From assembly GCA_958439205.1 (NCBI GenBank), contig OY288189.1:2123001-2187000 (forward strand): a stretch of DNA of 64,000 nucleotides, read 5' to 3'. The notes under the pieces were generated by a model. It ran no database searches. It had not been told where the DNA came from and saw only the letters and a program-made list of their open reading frames with translations. Shown here one piece after another: positions 8,272-17,032 of this stretch. Source of the stretch: an uncultured Allorhizobium sp. (lineage in GTDB: Bacteria > Pseudomonadota > Alphaproteobacteria > Rhizobiales > Rhizobiaceae). Position 1 is the first letter of the stretch; each line of letters opens with the position of its first letter. The translations under genes and the position numbers were made by a program.

Positions 8272-9657
8272 TCAGCCGGCGGCGAGGCGCGGGGACGGGC
8301 GCTGCTGTGCCGTGGTTTGCGGCTGAGGCGCGACGACGGAAAGTTCGAAATCGGCAAGCGGCATGGGACGGCCGAACAGATAGCCCTGGAAGATCCGACA
8401 GCCGGTTGCTTCGAGGAAGGCGAGCTGGGCTGGGGTTTCCACGCCTTCCGCCACGGTTTCGAGGCCAAGGTCAGTGGCGATTGCCCGGATCGAGCGGACG
8501 AGGGCTGCATCGCGATCGTTCTCGGCGACCGTAGCGACGAAGCTGCGGTCGATCTTCAGCTCGCTCACCGGCAGGCGGCGCAGATAGGCGAGCGATGAGA
8601 AGCCGGTTCCGAAATCGTCGAGCGAGAAGGTGAGGCCGAGCCCTTTCAGCGCCATCATCTTTTCCGCGACCGGTTCAAGGCCGGCGATCAGCACGCTTTC
8701 GGTGAGCTCGAGCCTCAGCCTTGTCGGATCGATGCTGTAGCGGGTGGTGAGGTCGCGCAGCGTCTCCTCGAAATCATCCTCGTTGAACTGGCTGGCGCTG
8801 ACATTGACCGAGAGCCGGAGGGGGCTGAGCTGCGGGTCGGCCTGCCAGCGGACGAGGGTTTCCAGCGCCTGTTCGAGCACATAGGTGCCGACGATCGGCA
8901 TCAGGCCCATTTCCTCGGCAGCTGGAATGAAGGTGGCGGGGGAGATGGGGCCGCGGGTCGGGTGGTTCCAGCGCAGCAGGGCTTCGGCGCCCAGAACCTT
9001 GCCCTGCCGATCGGTCTGCGGCTGATAGGCGAGCGTGAGTTCGCCATGCCGAAGGGCGGCCAGCAGATCGCGGGCGATGCCGCGCGGGGCGGAGAGACGT
9101 CGCTGCAGCGTATAGATCGCGCCGCAGAAGATCAGGGCGGCCATGGCCGGGTTGAGCCACATACCGTAGCGATGAAGCTCCGGCGGGATCGGTTGGGCGA
9201 AGGGCAGGCGGAGGTCTGCCGCATGGAGGACGACGAAGGCCACGAGGCTCGCGGCAATGACCGACAGCTGCAGGCGCGAGGGGCGGCGCAGGTGGTTGAT
9301 ATAGGCGAGCATGCCGAGCACCGGCAGGAAGAGATGGGTGACGCGCGGTGCGCCATTCTGCGGCACGTCAAACATCAGGCAGAAGGCGATGACGAAGATC
9401 AGGAAGCTGAATTGTGCAACGAGCAGGAAGAGATCGAGCCGGCCTCGGGTGACCAAAGCAAAGCAGATGAGGGCGGCTACGACGGGGAAGAGTTCGGCGA
9501 GCGCCATCATCGGGCGACCATTGACGAAGAAGATGACGGTCCAGAAGAGCGCAAAGGCAGCCACTGCGAGCGATACGGCCTGATAGACGCGGATCACCCG
9601 AGCGACCTTGTGCTCCTGACTGCCCTTTCCGATCATATGCCGCCCAATCGTGCCCAC
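8272..9657 (-). CDS. Membrane-anchored EAL-domain cyclic-di-GMP phosphodiesterase
   Basis: This protein of about 461 residues has roughly five to six hydrophobic segments in residues 20-190 and a complete EAL domain behind them. The catalytic set is intact: EALLRW near 225, [25 protein letters not shown] near 349, LKIDRSF, AEGVET and QGYLFGRP. It should hydrolyse cyclic-di-GMP to pGpG at the inner membrane. The N-terminal membrane segment may sense an unknown signal. There is no GGDEF domain. The start is uncertain: GTG at 9657 or ATG at 9636, neither with a strong ribosome site. The gene is monocistronic and is one of five cyclic-di-GMP-family genes in the window. Confidence 0.88.
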   Translation of the reverse strand: MGTIGRHMIGKGSQEHKVARVIRVYQAVSLAVAAFALFWTVIFFVNGRPMMALAELFPVVAALICFALVTRGRLDLFLLVAQFSFLIFVIAFCLMFDVPQNGAPRVTHLFLPVLGMLAYINHLRRPSRLQLSVIAASLVAFVVLHAADLRLPFAQPIPPELHRYGMWLNPAMAALIFCGAIYTLQRRLSAPRGIARDLLAALRHGELTLAYQPQTDRQGKVLGAEALLRWNHPTRGPISPATFIPAAEEMGLMPIVGTYVLEQALETLVRWQADPQLSPLRLSVNVSASQFNEDDFEETLRDLTTRYSIDPTRLRLELTESVLIAGLEPVAEKMMALKGLGLTFSLDDFGTGFSSLAYLRRLPVSELKIDRSFVATVAENDRDAALVRSIRAIATDLGLETVAEGVETPAQLAFLEATGCRIFQGYLFGRPMPLADFELSVVAPQPQTTAQQRPSPRLAAG

Positions 9658-9874
9658 AGGCTCTGGATCGAACCTCTGCGCCGCGCCACGACAGGAGATC
9701 CAAGAATGAGGATATCCTAACTTAGGTGGCTAAAGAAACGGTGTATCTCGATGTTCAACTTGTTTCGACGGTAGTGGGTGGCGGATGCTGTGCCGGGAAC
9801 GCGATTGGGGCGGTCCGCCGTCAGACGAACCGCCCCTCGAGGACCTTCCGGTCCTGCCTCCCCCCGGAGAATTC

Positions 9875-10978
9875 TCAGCCCGCCTTAGCGACCTTCATCA
9901 CCTCGGGGTCATATACCCGGCCGAAGCGGTTCGCAAGGAAGGCTTCGAGGCCGATTTCTTCCTGGCGCACGAAACCGGCCTGCGGCAGCGTGCCGTCGGC
10001 GAGCAGGTCGAGCACCGTGCAGATGCCGGCGGCCGTGGTGATCTGGATGGCACTCATCTTCGTGGAAGCGACCACGCCGGCATAGACCTTGTTGGCATAG
10101 GTTTCCTGCAGGTAACGACCGTCCTTCCAACCGCAGACGGTGACGAAGATGACGACGACGTCCTGCATGGTGGCTGGCAGGGCGTTTTCGAAGAGGTCCT
10201 TCAGCACGTCGCGACGGTTCTTGAGATTGAAGTCGTTGAGCAGCGCCTTGATGATCGCCTGGTGGCCTGGATAGCGGATGGTGCGGTAGTTCATCGTGCG
10301 CACCCGGCCTTCGAGTGTCTTGGCCAGCGTGCCGAGGCCACCCGAGGTGTTGAAGGCCTCGTAGGTGACGCCGTCGAGGGAGAATTCCTCGCGCTCTTCC
10401 ATGGCCGGCACGACAGACAGCTTGCCTTCGACGATCGCTTCGCAGGGCTCGATATACTCGTTGATCAGCCCGTCGGTCGACCAGGTGAGGTTATAGTTCA
10501 GCGCATTCGACGGATATTGCGGCAGGGCGCCAACGCGCATGCGGACCGTGTCCAGCGTGTCGAAATGCTTGGTGAGATCATGCGCGACGATCGAGATGAA
10601 GCCGGGGGCAAGGCCGCATTGCGGGATGAAGGCGGAACGGCTGCCGCGCGCGAGGTCTTCGACATGCCGCGTGGTCGCCACATCCTCGGTCAGATCGAGA
10701 TAGTGGGTCGCGGTGCGGGCCGCACTTTCGGCAATCGCGCCGGTCAGGTGGAAGGGGGCGGCGGAGAGCACGGCGAACTGGCCGGAGAGCAGGCCGTCGA
10801 GGGAGGCTGCATCGGCGATATCGATTTCGGCAGTCTTGACGGCCGGATGGGCGTCGAGTTTGGATAGCTGTTCGGCGCTGCGATCGGCGACGGTGACCTG
10901 ATAGTCGCCGGTCTCAGCCAGCATGCGCGCAATCGCTCCGCCAATCTTGCCGGCGCCGATGATGGTGACGTGTTTCAT
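9875..10978 (-). CDS. Saccharopine-dehydrogenase-family oxidoreductase, possible lysine 6-dehydrogenase
   Basis: This 367-residue cytosolic dehydrogenase has an N-terminal Rossmann motif (TIIGAGKIGGAIARML) and a catalytic-domain layout like saccharopine dehydrogenases (YLDLTED, FIPQCGLAPGF, GGLGTLAKT). Lysine 6-dehydrogenases known from Agrobacterium and Geobacillus belong to this same family and length class. The divergent neighbour is an Lrp/AsnC regulator, a class that commonly responds to amino acids. I therefore infer an amino-acid dehydrogenase, most plausibly acting on lysine. The substrate is not proven by sequence. It is different from the second saccharopine-type gene at 18820, which belongs to polyamine synthesis. 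The ATG start at 10978 places the glycine motif at residue 8. Confidence 0.72.
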   Translation of the reverse strand: MKHVTIIGAGKIGGAIARMLAETGDYQVTVADRSAEQLSKLDAHPAVKTAEIDIADAASLDGLLSGQFAVLSAAPFHLTGAIAESAARTATHYLDLTEDVATTRHVEDLARGSRSAFIPQCGLAPGFISIVAHDLTKHFDTLDTVRMRVGALPQYPSNALNYNLTWSTDGLINEYIEPCEAIVEGKLSVVPAMEEREEFSLDGVTYEAFNTSGGLGTLAKTLEGRVRTMNYRTIRYPGHQAIIKALLNDFNLKNRRDVLKDLFENALPATMQDVVVIFVTVCGWKDGRYLQETYANKVYAGVVASTKMSAIQITTAAGICTVLDLLADGTLPQAGFVRQEEIGLEAFLANRFGRVYDPEVMKVAKAG

Positions 10979-11074
10979 GGATTGCCCCTCGCATGCATGA
11001 GAGCCCGTGTGACACGAGCCTGTTTTCGCTAATCAGAGCAGTGTGGCTGCGGCGCATGTCGATTCCAAGTGACG

Positions 11075-11101
11075 ATATGCCCAATATGCAGTATCCATAT
11101 G
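11075..11101. promoter_or_regulatory. Cluster of ATATG motifs in the dehydrogenase/Lrp intergenic region
   Basis: Three ATATG motifs start at 11075, 11084 and 11097 in the 150-base divergent region. AT-rich, regularly spaced repeats like these are typical of Lrp-type autoregulatory sites. This is a suggestion from position and base composition only. Confidence 0.3.
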
Positions 11102-11128
11102 AACAGATCGACGTAAGGACTGGGCGAA

Positions 11129-11560
11129 ATGCAAATAAGTGACAAAGATCGTGAGCTGCTGTCCCTGCTTTCAGAAAACGCCCGGATGCCGGTGGCGGAA
11201 CTTGCCCGGCGGCTCGATCTGTCGCGCACGACCGTGCAGGCCCGGCTCGAGCGCCTGGAGGGGCAGGGGGTGATTGCGGGCTATCAGGTGCGGCTGTCTG
11301 ATGCCTATCAGAGCGGGCTGATCCGGGCGCATGTGATGATCACGATTGCGCCCAAGGCGCTGTCCACGGTCACTGCGGAGCTCAACGCGATCCGCGAGGT
11401 GTCCGCCCTCTATTCCGTCAATGGCCCTTATGACCTGATCGCGATTGTCGCTGCGCCGTCTATCTCGGAGCTCGATCGCCTGATCGACCGGATCGGTGAG
11501 CTGTCGGGTGTGGAGAGAACCCTGTCGTCGATCATCCTGTCGACGCGCATCGCCCGATGA
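11129..11560 (+). CDS. Lrp/AsnC family transcriptional regulator
   Basis: This 143-residue protein has the standard two-part layout. The N-terminal winged helix-turn-helix (DKDRELLSLLSENARMPVAELARRLDLSRTTVQARL spans about residues 4-39) is followed by the RAM/AsnC effector domain, with its alternating strands (HVMITIAP; the AVNGPYDLIAIV-like segment reads SVNGPYDLIAIV) and a C-terminal TLSSIILST strand. These regulators form octamers that respond to an amino acid. It is divergent from the saccharopine-family dehydrogenase, which is the obvious candidate target, and it probably also controls itself. The ATG at 11129 follows GTAAGGA at proper spacing. Confidence 0.9.
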   Translation: MQISDKDRELLSLLSENARMPVAELARRLDLSRTTVQARLERLEGQGVIAGYQVRLSDAYQSGLIRAHVMITIAPKALSTVTAELNAIREVSALYSVNGPYDLIAIVAAPSISELDRLIDRIGELSGVERTLSSIILSTRIAR

Positions 11561-11608
11561 CATCCCGGTGAAAAGCAACCAAGTCATCATTATATCCATA
11601 AATTCTTA

Positions 11609-11625
11609 ATCAACCATGTGTTGAT
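11609..11625. promoter_or_regulatory. Inverted repeat ahead of the avidin-family gene
   Basis: ATCAAC - CATGT - GTTGAT is a perfect six-base inverted repeat, 31 bases before the avidin homologue's start and in an AT-rich stretch that probably holds the promoter. It could be an operator. It does not match the Fnr/FixK spacing. Confidence 0.35.
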
Positions 11626-11656
11626 ATAGATTCGCGGATACTAAGGGAGGGTTGGC

Positions 11657-12157
11657 ATGACAGTGGTTGCATTGTTGTTTGCATCGGTTCTCTGGCCGAC
11701 CGTCTTGCTGGCGGCGCCGCTTGGCGAGGGGCGCTTGCCTCTCGATGTCGCCGCGGGCACCTCGACCTGGGTCAATCGGCACGGCTCGGTGATGGTGCTG
11801 GATCGCGGACGCGACGGGTTGCTGCAGGGCTATTTCGTCAACAACGCACCCGGCAAAGGCTGTCGCGGCATTCCCTATGAACTCAGCGGGCGCATGGTGG
11901 ACGAGACGATCGCCTTTCAGGTGAGCTGGCGCAATGGCGTGGCCGACTGTCCCACGGAGACGCAGTGGCGTGGCCATATCCAGCCATCGCGCGAGGGTGG
12001 TCTGGAGATCGTGGCCGAGTGGCAGCAGTCTTCGACGGTTCTTTCGATCGGGCTTGGTAATGACGAGCCACAACAGGGGACCGATCACTTTACTCTGCAG
12101 GTCACGACCGGTCTGCACTCCCAGATCACGCCTCCAGGAATATCGGCAATTCCCTAA
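11657..12157 (+). CDS. Avidin-family (rhizavidin-like) secreted biotin-binding protein
   Basis: This 166-residue protein has an N-terminal signal peptide (cleavage near Ala19-Ala20) and a streptavidin/avidin beta-barrel domain at about residues 34-150. By alignment to streptavidin from memory, Asn40, Ser44, Trp91, Thr102, Trp104, Trp122 and Asp143 match the biotin-contacting residues. Phe60 replaces the Tyr43 equivalent, Asn62 replaces Ser45 and Thr100 replaces Ser88. The loop cysteines Cys69 and Cys98 match the disulfide pair of rhizavidin. The inter-subunit Trp120 equivalent is absent, as in dimeric avidins. It is likely exported and sequesters biotin. A strong AAGGGAGG site precedes the ATG. 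The gene is convergent with the HD-GYP gene 15 bases away. The region after about residue 150 is not conserved. Confidence 0.85.
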   Translation: MTVVALLFASVLWPTVLLAAPLGEGRLPLDVAAGTSTWVNRHGSVMVLDRGRDGLLQGYFVNNAPGKGCRGIPYELSGRMVDETIAFQVSWRNGVADCPTETQWRGHIQPSREGGLEIVAEWQQSSTVLSIGLGNDEPQQGTDHFTLQVTTGLHSQITPPGISAIP

Positions 12158-12172
12158 TTGGCTTGGGCTCTG

Positions 12173-13516
12173 TCACGCTGCCTTGAGTTCTGCCCGAGCA
12201 AGCGCCCGTTCCAGGGCCTCGATGCAGGTCTCGTCGTGGTGGCGACCGGCCCCTTCCCAGAGGATGGCAAGCGCCTTTGCAACCGGCATGGCCGCACGAT
12301 AGGGGCGGTCGGCGGTCAGCGCATCGAAGACGTCGGCGGTGGCGACGATGCGGGTTTCAAACGAGATCTCGTCGCCTTTGAGGCCACGCGGATAGCCGGA
12401 GCCATCGAGCTTTTCGTGGTGGGCGCCGCCGATCAAAGCGAGATCGGCGAAAGCTGCGATGCGCGAGAGGATGGTCTCGGAGAATTCCGCGTGGCGCTTC
12501 ATCTGCTCCCATTCTTCACCCTCGAGCCGGCCCGGCTTGTCGAGCACGCTGTTGGAGACGCCGAGCTTGCCGATGTCATGCAGGAGGGCGGCACGTTTCA
12601 GGCGGCGGCGCTCTGCCGAGGGCATGCCGAGTTCTTCGGCGATCAGGTCGGTGAACAGGGCCACGCGGTCGCTATGGCCTGACGTGTAGGGGCTCTTGGC
12701 ATCGATGACGCGGGCAAAGCCGGCGGCAATGTCGTCGAGATAATCTTCGTCTGCCAGGATCGCCTGGCGGCCGGGTTCGAGCGCCAGCACATAGGCTTCC
12801 AGATTGTCCGAACCAAGCTCGGCAAAGAAGACGGGCGTGGCCAGCGTTTCGAAGACAGTGACGATCTCGGGATCGAACCAGCCGCCGGCGCGCTTGCGGA
12901 TTTCCGTGAGGGCGGCATCCGGACCTTGGTGGACGAAGAAGACGTCGATGACCTGCGCCATGAGGGCGATGCGGGCGAAGAGGTGGATTTCCTTGCCCTT
13001 CAGCCTTTGTGGCTGGCCGCCGCCATCGACATGTTCGTCGAGATCGAGGATGCCCTTTGCAACTTCGTCGGAAAAGCGCATCTGCCGGGCGATTTCAGCG
13101 CCGCGCTGGCAACGCGTCTGGATCAGGCCGGTCGAGATCTCGCCGCCATTCTTGAAGATGTTGAGAATGCCGCGGAAGCGTTCGGCCAGCCCCGCTTCCA
13201 TACCGGTGTGCGAGAGCACGAATTTGAGGATCTGTGGGAAGGAGCCGTCGACCAGCTTGAAATCGTGTTTGAACTTCAGGTCATCGGCCAGATAAAGTTC
13301 GCAGATGCGAGCGGCATTGGAGGAACAGCCGAGATCCTTCAAGAGCAGCGTGTAATAGAGATCGCGCAGCGCCTCTTCACCGAGGCCAAGGGCCTGGCCG
13401 ATTCTCGTGCCGATGAAGCAGCAGCGGACACAATGGCCGGCGGGCTGACCTTCCGTCATGTCGAGCGCATGGCTCAGGGCTTCAATGATTTCTGCTAGCC
13501 GGATGGTCTCGGTCAT
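12173..13516 (-). CDS. HD-GYP domain phosphodiesterase, tandem copy A
   Basis: This 447-residue soluble protein carries an HD-GYP domain in its C-terminal half. HDIGKLGVSNSVLDKPG starts near residue 312 and HHEKLDGSGYPRGL near 365, with downstream FDALTADRPYR. These are the metal ligands of cyclic-di-GMP phosphodiesterases. The N-terminal half contains a second, degenerate HD-like region: GHCVRC near the start, then YTLLLKDLGCSSNA, where KDLG replaces HDIG. The ATG at 13516 was chosen over one 21 bases upstream. It has GGAGGAG at the right distance and its N-terminus (MTETIRLAEI) aligns with the paralogue at 14944. The two genes lie head to tail with about 80 bases between them and are probably cotranscribed. 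Confidence 0.87.
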   Translation of the reverse strand: MTETIRLAEIIEALSHALDMTEGQPAGHCVRCCFIGTRIGQALGLGEEALRDLYYTLLLKDLGCSSNAARICELYLADDLKFKHDFKLVDGSFPQILKFVLSHTGMEAGLAERFRGILNIFKNGGEISTGLIQTRCQRGAEIARQMRFSDEVAKGILDLDEHVDGGGQPQRLKGKEIHLFARIALMAQVIDVFFVHQGPDAALTEIRKRAGGWFDPEIVTVFETLATPVFFAELGSDNLEAYVLALEPGRQAILADEDYLDDIAAGFARVIDAKSPYTSGHSDRVALFTDLIAEELGMPSAERRRLKRAALLHDIGKLGVSNSVLDKPGRLEGEEWEQMKRHAEFSETILSRIAAFADLALIGGAHHEKLDGSGYPRGLKGDEISFETRIVATADVFDALTADRPYRAAMPVAKALAILWEGAGRHHDETCIEALERALARAELKAA

Positions 13517-13597
13517 ATCGCATTCTCCTCCCACCATCCTGCCAGATGGGGATTAAGAACGGGTGTCCGGCACGCTGGTCGACGCAGCGCGAGCTGG

Positions 13598-14944
13598 TCA
13601 GGCTGCCGCTGGTGCGCTCTCCCGCTGCCATGCCCTCTCCAGAGCGTCGACGCAGAGCGGATCATGATGGGCACCGGCCGTTTCGCGGATCATGGCGAGC
13701 GCCTGCGCCGGGGGGATGGGAGCGCGGTAGGGCCTTTCGGCCGTCAGGGCGTCGAAGACATCGGCCGTGGCGACGATCCGGGTGGCCAGAGATATTTCAT
13801 CGCCTGCCAGGCCGCGCGGATATCCGCGGCCATCGAGCCGTTCGTGATGGGCTCCGCCGACTTCCGCCAGTTCTGCGAAGGCCGGAATGCGGGCAAGGAT
13901 AAGCTCGGAATGGGCGGCATGGGCGCGCATTTCGACCCATTCTTCCGGATCGAGACCGGAGGGTTTGTTCAAGACGCGGGCGGAGACGCCGAGCTTGCCG
14001 ATATCATGCAACAGGGCCGCCCGGCGCAGCATCCGGCATTCAGCCGGCGAAAGGCCGAGTTCCTTGGCGATCATGACGGTGATCTCCGCCACCCGGTCGC
14101 TGTGCCCGGCCGTATAGGGGCTCTTGGCATCGATGACGCGCGCGAAACCTTCGACGATGTCGTCGAGATAGTCCTCATCTGCCAGGATGATCGTTTGGCC
14201 GGGCTCTGCGGCGAGAACCTTCTGGTCCAGATCCGGTGCCTTCAGATCGTTCCAGGCACCGGGTTGTGCCAGCACGGCGAGACAGGCATCCACGACTTCG
14301 GGATCAAGCCAGTTTCCCCGTCGGGCCCGCAACTGGCGCAGGGCCTGTTTCGGGCCGCCATGGGCGGAGTGCACATCGACCACTTGGGCCACCAGTGCGA
14401 TGCGGGCGAAGATATGGATCTCTTCCCCCTTAAGGCCTTCCGGCCGACCGGTGCCGTCATGGTGTTCATCGAGATGGCGTATGCCTGCCGCGACATCCTC
14501 GGAAAATCGCATCTGGCGGGCGATTTCGGCGCCCCTGCGACAGCGGATATCCACCAGTTGCGCCGCATGTTTGCGGGCGCGCAACGCCTTGAGGATGGCC
14601 TTTGCCCTTCCTGCCACGCTGCGACGGGCGCCGGCATGGCGGAAAACCTGTCGCAGCAGGCTCGGCAGCGTGCCATCGACACGGCGAAAATCGCCCTTGA
14701 AACGGGTGTCATCCGTATCGAAGATCTCGCACATGCGCATGGCATTGGCCGAGCAGCCGAGATCCTTCAGCATCAGGGTGTAAAAGAGATCGTGCATCTG
14801 CGCTTCCGACAGGCCCAGGCGGCGGCCTATGGCCGTGCCGATATGGGCGGTGCGAATGCAGTGTCCGGCAATCTGTCCGCCGGTCAGGTCGAGGGCATGG
14901 CTGAGGGCGCCTATGAGTTCGGCGAGGCGAATCTGTGCGAGCAT
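13598..14944 (-). CDS. HD-GYP domain phosphodiesterase, tandem copy B
   Basis: This 448-residue protein is a clear paralogue of the following gene, with nearly the same length. It has the same degenerate N-terminal HD region (YTLMLKDLGCSANA) and the same C-terminal HD-GYP set (HDIGKLGVSARVLNKPSG, HHERLDGRGYPRGL, FDALTAERPYR). All predicted metal-binding His/Asp residues of the C-terminal domain are present, so cyclic-di-GMP hydrolysis is expected. No membrane segment or receiver domain is visible. Signal input may come through the degenerate HD domain. It is the upstream member of the two-gene unit. The region before its ATG (14945-15140) is shared with the divergent clpP-like gene and should hold both promoters. 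Confidence 0.87.
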   Translation of the reverse strand: MLAQIRLAELIGALSHALDLTGGQIAGHCIRTAHIGTAIGRRLGLSEAQMHDLFYTLMLKDLGCSANAMRMCEIFDTDDTRFKGDFRRVDGTLPSLLRQVFRHAGARRSVAGRAKAILKALRARKHAAQLVDIRCRRGAEIARQMRFSEDVAAGIRHLDEHHDGTGRPEGLKGEEIHIFARIALVAQVVDVHSAHGGPKQALRQLRARRGNWLDPEVVDACLAVLAQPGAWNDLKAPDLDQKVLAAEPGQTIILADEDYLDDIVEGFARVIDAKSPYTAGHSDRVAEITVMIAKELGLSPAECRMLRRAALLHDIGKLGVSARVLNKPSGLDPEEWVEMRAHAAHSELILARIPAFAELAEVGGAHHERLDGRGYPRGLAGDEISLATRIVATADVFDALTAERPYRAPIPPAQALAMIRETAGAHHDPLCVDALERAWQRESAPAAA

Positions 14945-15140
14945 CTGTATCTCCGTCGCCGCCAGATTTAACCCCTAAGAGTTAAGGGGCCGTAGATAGT
15001 TCGGATATTCTCACATACGAATCGTCTGCAATGGCAACCTCCTGTTCACTGCTTCCATGCTTGTCTTTTTCCCGCATTGTCTTAAGCCTGCAGACGCACT
15101 ATGTGCGGATGAGCCAAACCAACGAGGACTGTCCCCTGTG

Positions 15141-15725
15141 ATGAACGAAGACGAAGACGACAAGAGCAAGGAACTGCCGATCGGCAAGGAAACGGAAGCG
15201 AACCTCTTCAAGTCGCGTTCGATCTTCATCTATGGCGGGATCACCATGGAGCTGGCGCAGAAAGTCTGCACGCAGCTCGTCGCACTTGCTGCCGCCTCCG
15301 ACGAGGACGTTCGCGTGTTCGTCTGCTCGCCGGGCGGCCATGTCGAAGCCGGCGACGCGATCCATGACATGATCCGCTTCATCAAGCCGAAGGTCTTCAT
15401 CATCGCGACCGGCTGGGCGGCATCTGCCGGCTCGCTGATCTTCGTCGCGGTTCCGAAGGAGCGCCGTCTGGCCCTGCCGAACACCCGTTTCCTGATGCAC
15501 CAGCCGTCTGGCGGCACCCGCGGCATGGCCTCGGATATCGAGATCCAGGCCCGCGAAATCATCAAGATGAACGAGCGCCTGATCAAGATCTACGCGAAGG
15601 CCACTGGCCAGAGCCAGGAAAAGATCGCCAAGGATATCGACCGCGACTACTGGCTTTCCGCCGAAGACGCCGTCACCTATGGCCTGGTCGGCCGGATCAT
15701 CGAGAGCCACGCCGACATCGGCTGA
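15141..15725 (+). CDS. ClpP-like ATP-dependent protease proteolytic subunit
   Basis: This 194-residue protein has the ClpP fold and an intact triad. Ser95 lies in GWAASAGS, His120 in FLMHQPSGG, and an Asp lies in the [11 protein letters not shown] motif. The YGLVGRI ending is also typical. It lacks the usual AASMG wording (AASAG here) and is a little shorter than the housekeeping ClpP. It therefore looks like one of the extra ClpP paralogues common in rhizobia rather than the main clpX-linked gene, and no clpX neighbour is present. The ATG at 15141 was chosen because the acidic N-terminus (MNEDEDD) starts the conserved region. An open extension upstream has no similarity. A strong bidirectional terminator follows. 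Confidence 0.85.
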   Translation: MNEDEDDKSKELPIGKETEANLFKSRSIFIYGGITMELAQKVCTQLVALAAASDEDVRVFVCSPGGHVEAGDAIHDMIRFIKPKVFIIATGWAASAGSLIFVAVPKERRLALPNTRFLMHQPSGGTRGMASDIEIQAREIIKMNERLIKIYAKATGQSQEKIAKDIDRDYWLSAEDAVTYGLVGRIIESHADIG

Positions 15726-15747
15726 GGCTTTCGCCCGACACCAAACA

Positions 15748-15779
15748 AAAAAGCCGCCGGAGCGATCCGGCGGCTTTTT
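15748..15779. terminator. Bidirectional rho-independent terminator
   Basis: A 14-base near-perfect stem (AAAAAGCCGCCGGA against TCCGGCGGCTTTTT) with a four-base loop. It separates the clpP-like gene from the convergent small secreted protein gene. Confidence 0.88.
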
Positions 15780-15805
15780 CGTATCTTGGACTTCAGAGGC
15801 TGCGA

Positions 15806-16144
15806 TCAGATGATCGGGCAGCCACGGCGATTGGCAAAGCGGATTTGCTCGGGGCCGCGGCGGGTAAAGCCGCGCACGGTCACGCTGCGATCGGTGACGC
15901 GCACCACTTCGGCGCGGCGCAGGCCTTCTTCGGCAGCAGCGGCACGGGCTTCGCGCGGGCTGCAACCACGGTTGCGGTCGCGGCGGTCGACTTCACGCTC
16001 GCGGATGATCGGGCGTACGCCATCCGGGCCGATGCGAAACTCGACGCCCTGCGCCGAGGCGGTGGCTGCAAAGGGCGCGGCGAGCGGAAGGCCGGCGAGG
16101 GCAAGCGTGGTGACCAGGGCTGCGCGCAGGAACTTGGCGGACAT
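15806..16144 (-). CDS. Small secreted protein of unknown function
   Basis: This 112-residue protein has a clear signal peptide (FLRAALVTTLALAGLPLAA, cleavage near residue 32). The mature part is strongly basic and Arg-rich, with a REREVDRRDRNRGCSPREA segment, a C-terminal cysteine close to the end and a second one in RGCSP, so one disulfide is possible. Related rhizobial proteins are annotated as hypothetical or loosely as antifreeze-like, and no function is known to me. The ATG at 16144 is preceded by GAAGGAG. An in-frame start 69 bases upstream lacks one and would bury the signal peptide. It is convergent with the clpP-like gene. Confidence 0.7.
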   Translation of the reverse strand: MSAKFLRAALVTTLALAGLPLAAPFAATASAQGVEFRIGPDGVRPIIREREVDRRDRNRGCSPREARAAAAEEGLRRAEVVRVTDRSVTVRGFTRRGPEQIRFANRRGCPII

Positions 16145-16225
16145 GGGGAAACTCCTTCGTTGTCGTGGCGGAGAAAGCCCGTGGACGCCCAAAAGTTCCC
16201 TTGTCTCAGGCAAAGAGCGACTGTT

Positions 16226-16729
16226 TCAGCGCCATTCGTGCAGGCGTTCGCCCATCAGCGGCCGGGTGCTGACCAGCGGCAGTGTTTCGCCTGAACGCTC
16301 GGCATGGACAAGCGCCTCTGCCTCGTCGTTGAAGCCGATGAAGATCATCGACAGCGACCTCGCCTTCGGGGCGCCCTTCTTGCGATAGGAGAGCTTCACC
16401 GCGCAGTGGGGATAGGCCGCGTCGAGCACGGCGCCTTCGGGCAGCGCGTCTGACAGAGCGAGATGGGCGCCGAGGCCGAGGAACCGGTCGATGGCGACAA
16501 AGGCAGTCGCTTCCGGCAGCTGCTTGTTTTCCTGCGCATTGGGTGCGCGGCCCCAGAACAGGCTGTCGACCACGCCCTTGGCCCGATTCGACTTCACCAC
16601 CACGAGACCGCCGGCCGCGACCAGCTCCAGATGGGCGTCCCAGGTCTGGAAAAGGTCGGGGGACTGGTGGAGCTCGGTCAGCAGGGGGCGGAGGGCGGCG
16701 GTGAGGTCGGTGTGGAGGGTAGGGGGCAT
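16226..16729 (-). CDS. Conserved hypothetical protein
   Basis: This 167-residue, mostly hydrophilic protein has no signal peptide or membrane segment. I do not recognise the family. Visible features are a VVVKSNRAKGVVDSLFWGR segment near residues 43-62, a long helical stretch around PEATAFVAIDRFLGLG, and a C-terminal MIFIGFNDEAEAL strand. Base composition and codon use match the surrounding core genes. It sits downstream of the truncated XRE gene on the same strand, but about 70 bases separate them and no link is evident. Confidence 0.55.
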   Translation of the reverse strand: MPPTLHTDLTAALRPLLTELHQSPDLFQTWDAHLELVAAGGLVVVKSNRAKGVVDSLFWGRAPNAQENKQLPEATAFVAIDRFLGLGAHLALSDALPEGAVLDAAYPHCAVKLSYRKKGAPKARSLSMIFIGFNDEAEALVHAERSGETLPLVSTRPLMGERLHEWR

Positions 16730-16798
16730 CGGGCGTCTCGGCGAGTATGGGGTGGCGTGTGGCGGCCTCGTAGCATGGTGGGGGCGGGGTGGATATGC

Positions 16799-17032
16799 TC
16801 AGTTCGCCTCCGGCGTGAGATCGACGCGGCTTTCCTTGCCATCGGTGGTCTTCGACACGAGTTCGACGCCGCCGCCTATGGAGCGCATGGGGCGGACGGC
16901 GGAGGAGAGGAGCACGTCTTCAGCGCGCTCGATCTTCGAGAAGGTGTTCTGCGTCATGCCGGCCATGGCTGCGACATCCTGCTGGGTGGCCTGCATGGCC
17001 TTGGCATGGGTGGAGCCTGCCAGCGTGTCCAC
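16799..17032 (-). pseudogene. XRE-type helix-turn-helix regulator, 5'-truncated remnant
   Basis: A 77-codon frame with a GTG as its only upstream start. The protein starts inside an XRE DNA-binding domain: TQQDVAAMAGMTQNTFSKIER is the second and third helix, followed by the EDVLLS..MRSIGGGVELV tail seen in single-domain antitoxin-like regulators. The N-terminal helix expected before it is short and poorly matched. An in-frame stop lies nine codons further upstream at 17057-17059, and no ribosome site precedes the GTG. The break coincides with a change to AT-richer sequence carrying a HipA-like kinase. It is probably a remnant of a regulator disrupted when the neighbouring islet arrived. A short functional protein cannot be excluded. 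Confidence 0.5.

Noticed and set aside
9807..9836. Hairpin GGGGCGGT/ACCGCCCC downstream of the saccharopine-family gene
   Set aside because: The stem is good, but there is no T run on either strand and the loop is 14 bases. It is not strong enough to call a terminator.
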